This document shows positions 7,904 through 15,773 of a stretch of 64,000 nucleotides of DNA, in pieces (positions within the stretch are counted from its first letter, which is position 1; every line of letters begins with the position of its first letter). The notes beneath the pieces are model-generated. The model saw only the letters and a list, made by a program, of their open reading frames with translations. It was not told the origin of the DNA and made no database searches. Source of the DNA: an uncultured Bacilli bacterium (GTDB lineage Bacteria > Bacillota_I > Bacilli_A > RF39 > UBA660); NCBI GenBank assembly GCA_910584655.1, contig CAJUBJ010000008.1, positions 25,463 to 89,462 on the forward strand, written 5' to 3'. The translations under genes and the position numbers were made by a program.

Positions 7904-8692
7904 TTGGGAGATTTTAAGCATAAACATAGTTTAGGACAAAATTTCTTAAAAGATAAGGGAGTTCTTGCTAAAATTGTTGATAGTGTTGACGTTAAAGAAG
8001 ATGACCTTATAATTGAAGTAGGCCCTGGTCAGGGGGCTTTAACTAAGTTTTTAAAATTATTTCATGCTAATTTAAGATGTTTTGAGGTAGATACTAGAGT
8101 TAAAAAAGATTTAGAAAAATTTGAAGATGATAAAACTAAGGTTATATATAATGATTTTCTTAAAGTTAATTTGGAAGATGAGATAAAAGACATAAAATAT
8201 AATGATTTATATGTAATAGCTAATTTACCATATTATATTACTACTCCAATTATAGAAAAAATGATTAGTAGTCCATTAAATGTAAAAGCGATGGTTTTAA
8301 TGGTACAAAATGAAGTTGCTGATAGATTAAGTGCTAAAGTTGGTAGTAAGGATTATGGAGCAATTACTGTATTTTTAAATTATTATTATAATGTAGAAAA
8401 GTTATTTTTTGTAAGTAGAAAGGCATTTGATCCAGTTCCTAATGTTGATAGTGCCGTTATTAAGTTATCTAAGAAAGAAAAAGAACTTGATGTTTATAAT
8501 AAAGATTTGTTTTTTAAGTTAATTCAAGATTCTTTTAGAATGAAGAGAAAAAACATAAGAAATAATTTAAAAAACTATGATTTAGATAAGATTTTAGAAG
8601 TTTTACAAAATTATGGATTAGATTTAATGGTTAGAGCAGAATCTATCCCTTTAAATTGTTTTGTTGATATGGCAAATGTATTAAGCAAGTAG
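7904..8692 (+). CDS. rsmA: 16S rRNA dimethyladenosine transferase RsmA (KsgA)
   Basis: This about 262-residue enzyme dimethylates two adenines near the 3' end of 16S rRNA using SAM. The SAM-binding motif is IEVGPGQGALT (about residue 40), motif IV is ANLPYYITTP (about 105), and the N-terminus has the family signature HSLGQNFL. TTG at 7904 is chosen as the start because it places the AAAGGAAG site (7888-7894) at a proper distance; an in-frame TTG at 7880 overlaps the previous gene and lies ahead of that site. The gene follows the 3D-domain protein by 17 bases and precedes yabG, as in Bacillus. Confidence 0.95.
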   Translation: MGDFKHKHSLGQNFLKDKGVLAKIVDSVDVKEDDLIIEVGPGQGALTKFLKLFHANLRCFEVDTRVKKDLEKFEDDKTKVIYNDFLKVNLEDEIKDIKYNDLYVIANLPYYITTPIIEKMISSPLNVKAMVLMVQNEVADRLSAKVGSKDYGAITVFLNYYYNVEKLFFVSRKAFDPVPNVDSAVIKLSKKEKELDVYNKDLFFKLIQDSFRMKRKNIRNNLKNYDLDKILEVLQNYGLDLMVRAESIPLNCFVDMANVLSK

Positions 8693-8755
8693 AGATACTT
8701 GTTTTTTTCTGGAATAAAGTTAATTTTATTTTCATAAAATAACTAAGGTGATTAA

Positions 8756-9541
8756 ATGGAATTTAAAATTGGAGATTATGTAACAAGAAATAGTTATGAT
8801 AATGATATTGTTTTTGTAATAGTAGATATTAAAGAAAGTGAAGCAATATTAAAAGGATATGATTTAAGAATAGTTGCTGATAGTCCATTATCAGATTTAG
8901 TTTTATGTGATGATGAAAGAAAAAAAGATGATTTTGCTGATGAACTTTTTAAAGAAGATATTTTAGATAAAGTTGATAGGGATGAGTATTTTTATTTGCC
9001 CCCAAGGATACTTCATTTAGATGGAGATAGTGAATATTTAGAAAAATGTTTAAAGTTTTATAAAAATAATAGAGTAATGGCTTTTGGTAAGACTATAAAA
9101 GAGGATGAATTAGATAAAAATGTATATAAGTTACTTGAAGAGGTTAATCCTGATATTTTAATTATTACGGGTCATGATGCTTATTTTAAGAAAAATAATG
9201 ATAAAAATGATTTAAATAATTATAAAAATTCAGAAAATTTTATAAAAGCTGTTAGGGAAGCTAGAAGATATGAAAAAAGTCATGAGAAGTTACTCATAAT
9301 AGCAGGAGCTTGTCAGAGTGATTATGAAGAATTAATTAAAGCAGGAGCGGATTTTGCTAGTAGTCCAAAAAGAGTTAATATTCATGCGTTAGATCCAGCT
9401 ATTATTGCTACAACAGTATCTTTAACTGAAAAGAATAGAGAAGTTAATTTAATTGAACTGCTTGAAAAAACTAAATATGGTAAGGATGGTATGGGTGGTT
9501 TAATGGTTAATGGTCTTATGTATGTGGGGTATCCAAGATGA
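8756..9541 (+). CDS. yabG: Sporulation-specific protease YabG
   Basis: This 261-residue protein matches the YabG family, a protease made in the mother cell that processes spore coat and germination proteins. Recognisable parts are the N-terminal KIGDYVTRNSYDNDIVFVI barrel, 'PPRILHLDGD' near residue 81, LIITGHDA near 137, the ACQSDYEELIKAGADFASSP block near 181 (Cys-containing, conserved), and GKDGMGGLM near the end. It is somewhat shorter than the Bacillus protein. The stop overlaps the veg start by four bases (ATGA), so the two are translationally coupled. Expression would be expected in the mother cell, but no sporulation promoter was identified. Confidence 0.92.
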   Translation: MEFKIGDYVTRNSYDNDIVFVIVDIKESEAILKGYDLRIVADSPLSDLVLCDDERKKDDFADELFKEDILDKVDRDEYFYLPPRILHLDGDSEYLEKCLKFYKNNRVMAFGKTIKEDELDKNVYKLLEEVNPDILIITGHDAYFKKNNDKNDLNNYKNSENFIKAVREARRYEKSHEKLLIIAGACQSDYEELIKAGADFASSPKRVNIHALDPAIIATTVSLTEKNREVNLIELLEKTKYGKDGMGGLMVNGLMYVGYPR

Positions 9542-9753
9542 AAACTATATATCAAGCTAGAGATTTAATAAATAATAATTATGGAAAACGTGCAATTATT
9601 AAAGTATTAGGTATTAGAAATAAGACGGAGATTTTTGAAGGGATAATAAGTGAATGTTATCCTAATGTTTTTATATTGAGTACAAAGATGGGGAAGAAAA
9701 GTTTTACTTATACTGATGTTTTGGTTGGAAATATTAAAGTAAACATAAAATAA
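9538..9753 (+). CDS. veg: Veg family protein
   Basis: This 71-residue protein is of the Veg family (DUF1021), small proteins linked to biofilm regulation in Bacillus. Family features are YGKRAIIKV near residue 15, 'RNKTEIFEGIISECYPNVF' in the middle, and the SFTYTDVL near the end, which correspond to the conserved blocks of Bacillus Veg. It overlaps yabG by four bases, whereas in Bacillus veg has its own strong promoter. It lacks the acidic C-terminal tail of the Bacillus protein. Confidence 0.88.
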   Translation: MKTIYQARDLINNNYGKRAIIKVLGIRNKTEIFEGIISECYPNVFILSTKMGKKSFTYTDVLVGNIKVNIK

Positions 9754-9839
9754 TTCTTGATTTTATCTTGAATATGCTATAAACTTAAAGTAAGTTGAGA
9801 CTTGATAATAAGTGCTAAACTTGGGAGGAGTGTTATTAC

Positions 9840-10130
9840 ATGAAGATTACAAAAGTAGTTCTTCGCAATAAAGAAAAAGAAGATTCACGTATGAAAGCTA
9901 TAGCTACTGTAACAATAGATGAAGCATTCGTTATTACTGGAATCAGACTAATTCAAGGCGATGATAAAATGTTTATTGCTATGCCTAGTAGAAAGGTATC
10001 TGAGGGAGTTTATGATGATATAGCTCATCCAGTAAACCAAGAAACTAGAAAAATGTTTGAAGATGCAATATTTAATGCATATGAAGAAATGAAAAAAACT
10101 GGTGAAGAACTAGTTAAAGTAGAAATCTAA
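9840..10130 (+). CDS. spoVG: SpoVG, RNA-binding regulator
   Basis: This 96-residue protein is SpoVG. Diagnostic blocks are SRMKAIATVTIDEAFVITGI (residues 17-36), IAMPSRKVSEG (47-57) and DIAHPVN (61-67). SpoVG binds RNA and DNA in Firmicutes and influences septum formation, cell wall and sporulation. A strong GGGAGGAG site lies at 9823-9830 and the gene ends at its own terminator. Bacillus has spoVG a few genes further from veg; here only 86 bases separate them, with no sspF, ispE, purR or yabJ between. Confidence 0.95.
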   Translation: MKITKVVLRNKEKEDSRMKAIATVTIDEAFVITGIRLIQGDDKMFIAMPSRKVSEGVYDDIAHPVNQETRKMFEDAIFNAYEEMKKTGEELVKVEI

Positions 10131-10160
10131 AACTTAAAGGTAAAACTTTAAGTTTTTTTG
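10130..10160 (+). terminator. Terminator after spoVG
   Basis: AAACTTAAAG (10130-10139) pairs with CTTTAAGTTT (10146-10155) and is followed by T. Confidence 0.85.
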
Positions 10161-10234
10161 TTATAAAAGTTAAAATAAGTAATAATTAATCATAAAGATT
10201 AAAAGTCTTGCATATCTTTTATTAGGTGATAATA

Positions 10235-10513
10235 ATGGATAATGCATACGATAATACAAAGCATGAGGTAAAATTAATTGATAGAGGGTTAATATATCTT
10301 ACAGGTATAGATAAAATAATCAGTTTTGATAGTGAAGAGTTTTTAATGGAAAGTAATATGGGAATAGTATTACTTAAGGGAGAAGGACTAGAGATAGTAA
10401 AGCTTGATACTCATGATGGTGTAGTTAGTATTAAAGGTATTATAAATAGTTTAATTTATGATGATGGTAAGAAAAAAGAAAATGAATCTTTAATAGGTAA
10501 ACTTTTTAAATAA
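10235..10513 (+). CDS. yabP: Sporulation protein YabP
   Basis: This 92-residue protein is of the YabP/YqfC family. The core HEVKLIDRGLIYLTGIDKIISFDSEE (taken in parts, residues 8-33) and the closing block 'GVVSIKGIINSLIYDD' are typical. In Bacillus, YabP forms a pair with YabQ needed for the spore cortex, probably at the outer forespore membrane. The ATG at 10235 follows AGGTGAT; a GTG nine bases upstream is part of that site. It overlaps yabQ by one base (TAATG), so the two are coupled. Confidence 0.88.
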   Translation: MDNAYDNTKHEVKLIDRGLIYLTGIDKIISFDSEEFLMESNMGIVLLKGEGLEIVKLDTHDGVVSIKGIINSLIYDDGKKKENESLIGKLFK

Positions 10514-10776
10514 TGACTTCTTATGTTCAATTAATTTGTTTAATAGTTTCTTTTCTTTATGGTATTTTAATATTTTATACAAATAAATTAAATAATAGAT
10601 TAATGTTTAAAAAGAATATATTTATTCAAGTAATAGGAAATATTTTATATATTAATAATATGGCTTTATTATATATTTGTTTTTTGTATAAAATAAATAA
10701 TGGTATTTTACATATATATTTTGTTTTGTTTATTATAGTTGGCTATTTAGTTATGAGTGTTAAGAAGCGTAAATAA
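10513..10776 (+). CDS. yabQ: Spore cortex membrane protein YabQ
   Basis: This 87-residue protein has three or four hydrophobic segments (about residues 3-22, 32-57 and 63-82) and a basic C-terminus (KKRK). The short length, membrane profile and position between yabP and divIC identify it as YabQ, which in Bacillus is required for cortex formation. Sequence similarity alone would be too weak for the call, so it rests mainly on context. It starts within the yabP stop codon. Confidence 0.8.
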   Translation: MTSYVQLICLIVSFLYGILIFYTNKLNNRLMFKKNIFIQVIGNILYINNMALLYICFLYKINNGILHIYFVLFIIVGYLVMSVKKRK

Positions 10777-10840
10777 CTATAATTCTATTAATTATAATTA
10801 TAACTAATATGTTATACTTGTGATAATAGGAGGATTCTAT

Positions 10841-11209
10841 ATGGGCAATGCTAATAATAAAAATAAAAATAATGTAAAAATTGTAAAAAAGCAAGAAAAA
10901 AGTCGTATTGGTTTTTTACTTTTTTCAGTTGTTATATTTATAGTAATTCTTATTAGTACTGTTTTTAATGATTTAGTTCAAATCTATAATAATAGAACTC
11001 AAACAGAGGAGTTAAGTATAAGAAAGCAAGAACTACTAGAAGAGGAAAAATCTTTAAAAAGTGAAGTTATAAAGTTACAGGATCCAGATTATATTGCTAG
11101 ATATGCACGAGAAAAGTATTTATATACAAAAGATGGAGAGAGAATTTTAACTATTATAGATGCTCCAACTGAAAAAAATAATAATTCTGATGCTAATGAA
11201 AATGAGTAG
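10841..11209 (+). CDS. divIC: Septum formation initiator DivIC (FtsB family)
   Basis: This 122-residue protein has a short basic cytoplasmic tail, one membrane helix (residues about 25-45) and an extracytoplasmic coiled coil (about 50-85, rich in E, K and L), then the family block 'DPDYIARYAREKY'. DivIC forms a trimer with FtsL and DivIB at the division septum. ATG 10841 is used because AGGAGG lies at 10829-10834. A -10-like TATACT precedes it. The position after yabQ matches Bacillus. Confidence 0.9.
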   Translation: MGNANNKNKNNVKIVKKQEKSRIGFLLFSVVIFIVILISTVFNDLVQIYNNRTQTEELSIRKQELLEEEKSLKSEVIKLQDPDYIARYAREKYLYTKDGERILTIIDAPTEKNNNSDANENE

Positions 11210-11227
11210 ATAAATATCTACTTTTTT
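11205..11227 (+). terminator. Terminator after divIC
   Basis: AGTAGATA-AA-TATCTACT (11205-11222) followed by T; it overlaps the stop codon. Confidence 0.8.
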
Positions 11228-11313
11228 GTGTTAATTTTTGTTAATTGTTAAGAGAGACTTGTTAAAAATATATAATTTTTATGATATATTTTATATAGTA
11301 GGTGAATAAAAGT

Positions 11314-11838
11314 ATGAAAAAAATATATATTGTTTTAACTTACACTGGAACTATTTTATCTAAGTTAGTAAAGATATATACTAAAAAGGAGTATTCTCAT
11401 GTTTCTATAGCTTTAGATGAGGATTTGAATGAAATGTATAGTTTTGGTAGAACATTTGCGTATTGTCCTTTTATAGCTGGGTTTGTTCATGAAGAATTGG
11501 ACAAAGGAACTTTTAAGAGATTTAAAAAAACTAAGACAAGAATATATTCTTTACAAGTACCTGATGAAAAATATGAAAAAGTAATTGATGTTATTAACAA
11601 TATTAAAGAGCATAGGAAAGAATATGATTTTAATATTATTGGATTATTTTGTGTAGCGATAAATCTAAAGTTTAAAAGAGAAAAATCATTTTATTGTGCT
11701 GAATTTGTAAAGTATGTTTTAGAGCAATCTAATATAAACAAATCATTGCCAGAATTAATTAAACCAGAAGATTTCAAAGAACTAAAAGGAATTAATGTTG
11801 AGTATTCTGGAATTTTAAAAGAATATAATAGTTATTAA
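11314..11838 (+). CDS. Permuted papain-like (YiiX/NlpC-type) hydrolase
   Basis: This 174-residue soluble protein has the order His-first, Cys-last that marks circularly permuted NlpC/P60 enzymes (YiiX/YaeF group). The His is in EYSHVSIALD (about residue 28) and the Cys is in SFYCAEFVKYVLEQ (about 131). It lacks a signal peptide, so it probably acts inside the cell; members of the group are thought to act on lipids or peptide amides, and no substrate can be named here. The ATG at 11314 follows AGGTGAATAAAAGT. It has its own terminator and appears monocistronic. Confidence 0.82.
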   Translation: MKKIYIVLTYTGTILSKLVKIYTKKEYSHVSIALDEDLNEMYSFGRTFAYCPFIAGFVHEELDKGTFKRFKKTKTRIYSLQVPDEKYEKVIDVINNIKEHRKEYDFNIIGLFCVAINLKFKREKSFYCAEFVKYVLEQSNINKSLPELIKPEDFKELKGINVEYSGILKEYNSY

Positions 11839-11863
11839 AATACTAGAAATAGTATTTTTTTTA
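11838..11863 (+). terminator. Terminator after papain-like hydrolase
   Basis: AAATACTA-GAAA-TAGTATTT (11838-11857) followed by T. Confidence 0.85.
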
Positions 11864-11917
11864 ATGTTATATGAATTTATTTTTGTTTTTTTAATATTCT
11901 TATAATGGGAGAAGATT

Positions 11918-12472
11918 ATGGGCTATATAGGAATATTAATGATTAGTTTTGGATTAGCAATGGATGCTTTTGCTGTTGCGGTATGTAAGGGGATAAGTAG
12001 TAAAAATATAGATAAAAAGAAATGCTTGTTAGTTGGTGGTATGTTTGGACTTTTTCAAGCTATTATGCCTTTGATGGGGTATTATGTTGGAGCGGGACTT
12101 CGAAGGTTTGTGTTTGCAATAGATCATTATATAGTGTTTGCTTTTTTGGTTATTATAGGAGTTAATATGATATATGAATCTTTTTGTGGAAAAGAAGATA
12201 ATGTTAGTAGTGAAATAAATGTTAAATCTTTAATAATACCAGCTATTGCTACTAGTATAGATGCTTTTTCAATAGGTATTATGTTTGCCTTTATGAAAAT
12301 TAATTTATTATTTTCTGTTTTGACAATAGGAATCGTTGCGTTTATATTATCTGCATTAGGGGTAAGTATAGGTAATAATTTTGGTAAACGATTTGAGAGA
12401 AAGGCAAAGTTTCTTGGTGGAGTTATTTTAGTTATTATGGGAGTTAAAAGTTTAATTGAGCATTTTTTATAG
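11918..12472 (+). CDS. mntP: Manganese efflux pump MntP
   Basis: This 184-residue protein is MntP (DUF204). It has six predicted membrane helices in two inverted repeats. The conserved acidic residues are in GLAMDAFAVAV (about residue 14) and in the second repeat ATSIDAFSIGI (about 111). It exports Mn2+ from the cytoplasm. GGGAGAAG lies just before the ATG. In many bacteria mntP is preceded by a Mn2+ riboswitch; here the 5' gap is short and no such leader is visible, although a riboswitch-like leader occurs elsewhere in this window at 43752. Confidence 0.94.
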   Translation: MGYIGILMISFGLAMDAFAVAVCKGISSKNIDKKKCLLVGGMFGLFQAIMPLMGYYVGAGLRRFVFAIDHYIVFAFLVIIGVNMIYESFCGKEDNVSSEINVKSLIIPAIATSIDAFSIGIMFAFMKINLLFSVLTIGIVAFILSALGVSIGNNFGKRFERKAKFLGGVILVIMGVKSLIEHFL

Positions 12473-12488
12473 AAAAGTGCTCTTTTTT
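12458..12488 (+). terminator. Terminator after mntP
   Basis: GAGCA...TGCTC flanked by T/A pairing (12458-12482), then a T run; it starts inside the last codons of mntP. Confidence 0.75.
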
Positions 12489-12618
12489 GTGAATAAATGT
12501 AGTAAAATAAAGTTGTTTTTAATAAAATGCAACTCAAACTTTCCATCATTCAACTTAAAATTGGTAGAGCGCAACCGGTAGAATTTGTATAATTGAGTCA
12601 TAAAAAGGAGAGAATTTT

Positions 12619-14217
12619 ATGAATTTAGCTGATAATTTAAAAAGAATAAGAAAAGATAATAATTTATCGCAAGAGCAATTAGCTGAAAAACTTGGTGTTT
12701 CAAGACAATCTGTAAGTAAATGGGAATCTGGTCAATCTTATCCTGAAATGGATAAAGTGCTTCAAATATGTTCTTTATTTAATTTAAATATTAATGAATT
12801 AATTAATGAAAACATAAAAGAAATAAATGAAATTAAAGAAGCCAAAAATATATCTAATAAATATATAACTAGTTTTTTCGATTATTTGACTAAAGTAGTA
12901 GATATGTTTAGTAGTATGAAATTAAAGCAAATAATAGGTTGTTTATTTGAACAATTTATTATATTTATTCTTTTATTTATTGTATTTTCTATTATAGGAA
13001 GTATTGGTTATGGATTAATACAAGGAATATTAAGACAGATACTACCATATAATCTTTATGTGTTTTTAATAAGCATTTTAGAAATAATATTTTTGTTGAT
13101 TTCTAGTGTATTAGGTGTTGCTATATTATTACATATTTTTAAAATAAGATATCTAGATTATTATGAGTTTGTTAAGGTTGATAAAAAAAGTACTAATAAA
13201 GGAGTAGATCTTAGTTTAGAAAATGATGATGTAAATGAAGTTAGTAATGAAGATGAAGTAGAAAAAGAAGAAAAGACGAAGCAAAAAATAATTTTAGAAA
13301 AAAAGCCAGAAAAAGTTATTATAAGGGATCCAAAGCATTCAGATTTTAAATTTTTATCTGGTTTAGGTAAAATAATCTTAATGATTGTTAAATTCTTTGT
13401 AGCATGGATTTTATTGTTTTTTGCAATGGGCTTTGTTGGACTTGTTGTTTGTCTAGTAATAGGATTCTTATTTGTTAAAACTGGAGTTTTATTTGTGGGA
13501 TATTTATTAGCAATGTTAGGTGGTTTAGCGATTTGTGCTATATGTATAGAATTATTATTTAATTTTATCTTTAGTAGAAAAAATAGTACAACAAGATATT
13601 TTATAACAGGTATTATTTCATTAATTGCTGTTGGTATAGGTTCTGGAATGATTTTGATAGGAATATCAGAATTTAATATAACGTCTGATAATTCAGATAC
13701 TATTAAAGAAGAGTATATTGTTGAAATGAAAGATAATTTGATGATTGCAAGGTATTACAATTATTATCATACTGTTGATTATGTAGTAGAGGATAGAGAT
13801 GATATAAAAATTGAAGTTGAACATTCTAAGTATTCTGTGACTGAGTATGATGAAGAAGGTGGATTAGTTTATATTTATGATTATGTTGCTGATGGTGAAG
13901 CAATGAATATATTAAGAAGATTTATAAAAGATTTTAATGAAAAGAAAATAATTGATTATAGTGGTAGTCCAGTTATTACAGTTTATGCATCAAAAGAAAA
14001 TATTGAAAAAATGAAGAATAATAGAAAAGACTATTACGATGATAAAAATAAAATTGTTGAGGAATTAAATAAATATAAAAATGAAGTTAATAGATTATAT
14101 GTTGAAGCTGATAGATTAGAAAGCATTTTAGATAGTAATGGATATGTTGTAGTTAGGGATTCAAATGATAGAATTTTAGAAATATATAAAGAAAAAAATT
14201 ATGATGATGAAGAATAA
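12619..14217 (+). CDS. Membrane-anchored XRE-family regulator
   Basis: This 532-residue protein combines an N-terminal Cro/CI HTH (residues 1-65; 'DNNLSQEQLAEKLGVSRQSV' then SKWESGQSYPEMDKV) with several membrane segments: about 110-135 and 150-175, then about 250-315 and 330-350. Between the two membrane blocks lies a charged cytoplasmic linker. The C-terminal 170 residues are hydrophilic, end in a Lys/Asp-rich coiled stretch, and would face one side of the membrane. This looks like a sensor that couples an external or membrane signal to DNA binding without a kinase. The C-terminal domain is not one I can name. AAAGGAGAG precedes the ATG. Confidence 0.8.
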   Translation: MNLADNLKRIRKDNNLSQEQLAEKLGVSRQSVSKWESGQSYPEMDKVLQICSLFNLNINELINENIKEINEIKEAKNISNKYITSFFDYLTKVVDMFSSMKLKQIIGCLFEQFIIFILLFIVFSIIGSIGYGLIQGILRQILPYNLYVFLISILEIIFLLISSVLGVAILLHIFKIRYLDYYEFVKVDKKSTNKGVDLSLENDDVNEVSNEDEVEKEEKTKQKIILEKKPEKVIIRDPKHSDFKFLSGLGKIILMIVKFFVAWILLFFAMGFVGLVVCLVIGFLFVKTGVLFVGYLLAMLGGLAICAICIELLFNFIFSRKNSTTRYFITGIISLIAVGIGSGMILIGISEFNITSDNSDTIKEEYIVEMKDNLMIARYYNYYHTVDYVVEDRDDIKIEVEHSKYSVTEYDEEGGLVYIYDYVADGEAMNILRRFIKDFNEKKIIDYSGSPVITVYASKENIEKMKNNRKDYYDDKNKIVEELNKYKNEVNRLYVEADRLESILDSNGYVVVRDSNDRILEIYKEKNYDDEE

Positions 14218-14249
14218 TTGGAAAGTTAGATTATGAATTTAATAAAAAT

Positions 14250-14276
14250 AGATTAATTGTTAATCTGTTTTTTTTT
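14250..14276 (+). terminator. Terminator after XRE regulator
   Basis: AGATTAA-TTG-TTAATCT (near 14250-14266) followed by a long T run. Confidence 0.7.
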
Positions 14277-14317
14277 ATCTATGTTATAATTTTGTGTGTA
14301 GAGGTAGAGTGGTAAAA

Positions 14318-14842
14318 ATGAAAAAAGGGTATGTTAGATTAGCCTATGATGAAATACAAAGTGATAGTATAGTTGATGGTGAGGGAATAAGAAGTGTTAT
14401 TTGGTTTCAAGGGTGTTCTCACAATTGTTTAGGCTGTCATAATCCAGAGACACATGATTTTAATGCTGGTGTAGAGAAAAGTATTGAAGAATTGAAGCAA
14501 GAAATAAAAGAATTAGAATTTCAAAAGGGTGTAACGTTTTCAGGTGGAGATCCTATGATGCAGATTGAGGCTTTAGAAGAATTAGCTGCATATGTTCAAG
14601 AATGTGGAATGAACGTGTGGTGTTATACTGGATTTACTTTTGAAGAAATTCTGGAATTGGCGAAAAAAAATGAACATTATATGAATGCTTTAAAATATAT
14701 AGATGTAATAGTTGATGGAAAATTTGTTATGGATTTAAAAAGTTTTGATGTGCAGTTTAGAGGGTCAAGTAATCAGAGAATTATAAATGTTAAAAAGAGT
14801 TTAGAAACTGGTAAAGTTGTAAAAATAGCAAAATATAAGTAA
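14318..14842 (+). CDS. nrdG: Anaerobic ribonucleotide reductase activating enzyme
   Basis: This 174-residue radical SAM enzyme generates the glycyl radical in NrdD. The 4Fe-4S ligands are in CSHNCLGCH (about residues 31-39), preceded by DSIVDGEGIRSVIWFQG, which is typical of NrdG, and followed by 'GVTFSGGDPMMQ' (about residue 70). The substrate reductase nrdD is not in the window, so the pair is split. The start is uncertain: ATG 14318 fits the protein family, but GTG 14309 and TTG 14294 are in frame and AGAGGT lies at about 14300. Its presence implies growth under anaerobic conditions. Confidence 0.9.
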   Translation: MKKGYVRLAYDEIQSDSIVDGEGIRSVIWFQGCSHNCLGCHNPETHDFNAGVEKSIEELKQEIKELEFQKGVTFSGGDPMMQIEALEELAAYVQECGMNVWCYTGFTFEEILELAKKNEHYMNALKYIDVIVDGKFVMDLKSFDVQFRGSSNQRIINVKKSLETGKVVKIAKYK

Positions 14843-14910
14843 TTTTTATTGTAATAATGTTATAAAATAAATGACTTTTATAAATATAAAAAAATGGATA
14901 AATATATGTT

Positions 14911-14946
14911 AAAGAAAAGGTGATAATCGCTTTTCTTTTTTCTTTT
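14911..14946 (+). terminator. Terminator between nrdG and ecfA1
   Basis: AAAGAAAAG (14911-14919) pairs with CTTTTCTTT (14930-14938), then T-rich sequence. Confidence 0.75.
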
Positions 14947-14981
14947 TTAATGTATAATAAGTTCTTAAGTGGGTGACGCTT

Positions 14982-15773
14982 ATGGGCAATATAAGATTAA
15001 GAGACTTGAAATTCTCATATGATAATAAATATCAAGTATTTAAGGAGATAAATTTCCTTTTAAGGAAAGATAAAACTTTAAGTATAATTGGAACTTCTGG
15101 TAGTGGAAAGACTACTTTGCTTCGAGTTTTAAATGGTGAATTGCCATATGAAGGAGAAGTATTGATTAATGGTATAGAAGTTAATAAAGAAAATTTTGAT
15201 GCTCTTAGAAAATGTATTGCTGTTGTTTATAAAAACAATGATTTTATAACTGAATTAGTTAAAGATGAACTTAAGTATTCTTTAGAAAATATGAATGTTG
15301 CACCCGCAGAAATAAATAAAAAGATTTCAGAAATTAATGATTATTTTGGAATTAATAAATTATTAAATAAGAAAATAAAAGACTTAAGTTTAAATGATAG
15401 GACTTTAGTTAGAATTCTTTCTTATGCTTTAATTGAACCAACTTATATTGCTTTAGATGATTTATTAATTGATTTAAATACAAGAACTAAAATATTATTA
15501 CTTAATTATTTAAATACTAAGAATATATTACTCTTGAATGTAACAACAAATATGGAAGATATTTTATATACTGATTATGTAATATGTTTATATGATGGGA
15601 TTAGTGCTATAGATGGTAAAACTTTAGATGTACTTAAAAATGAAAAAATTTTAAAGAGACTTGGGCTATCTTTACCATTTATGTTAGATTTATCTATACA
15701 ATTAGAATTATATGGCTTATTAAATAAAACTTATTTAAATAAGGAAGCGATGGTGAAGGATTTATGGAAATAG
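14982..15773 (+). CDS. ecfA1: ECF transporter ATP-binding protein EcfA1 (partly degenerate)
   Basis: This 263-residue protein sits at the usual ecfA1 place before ecfA2-ecfT-truA. ECF modules take up vitamins through exchangeable S subunits. The Walker A motif GTSGSGKTT (about residue 35) is intact. Other sites are not: the Q-loop reads VVYKNND (Gln to Lys), the signature is DLSLNDR instead of LSGGQ, the Walker B tail is ALDDLL with Asp in place of the catalytic Glu, and the switch His is replaced (NVTTNM). ATP may bind but turnover by this site looks doubtful. The start is ATG 14982 after GGGTGACGCTT. It overlaps ecfA2 by ten bases. Confidence 0.85.
   Translation: MGNIRLRDLKFSYDNKYQVFKEINFLLRKDKTLSIIGTSGSGKTTLLRVLNGELPYEGEVLINGIEVNKENFDALRKCIAVVYKNNDFITELVKDELKYSLENMNVAPAEINKKISEINDYFGINKLLNKKIKDLSLNDRTLVRILSYALIEPTYIALDDLLIDLNTRTKILLLNYLNTKNILLLNVTTNMEDILYTDYVICLYDGISAIDGKTLDVLKNEKILKRLGLSLPFMLDLSIQLELYGLLNKTYLNKEAMVKDLWK

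Noticed and set aside
11839..11917. Manganese riboswitch in front of mntP
   Set aside because: The gap is only 79 bases and mostly a terminator; there is no room for the aptamer.
12563..12590. tRNA-like GGTAGAGC sequence
   Set aside because: There is no acceptor stem, anticodon loop or T arm around it; the match is only a D-arm-like word.
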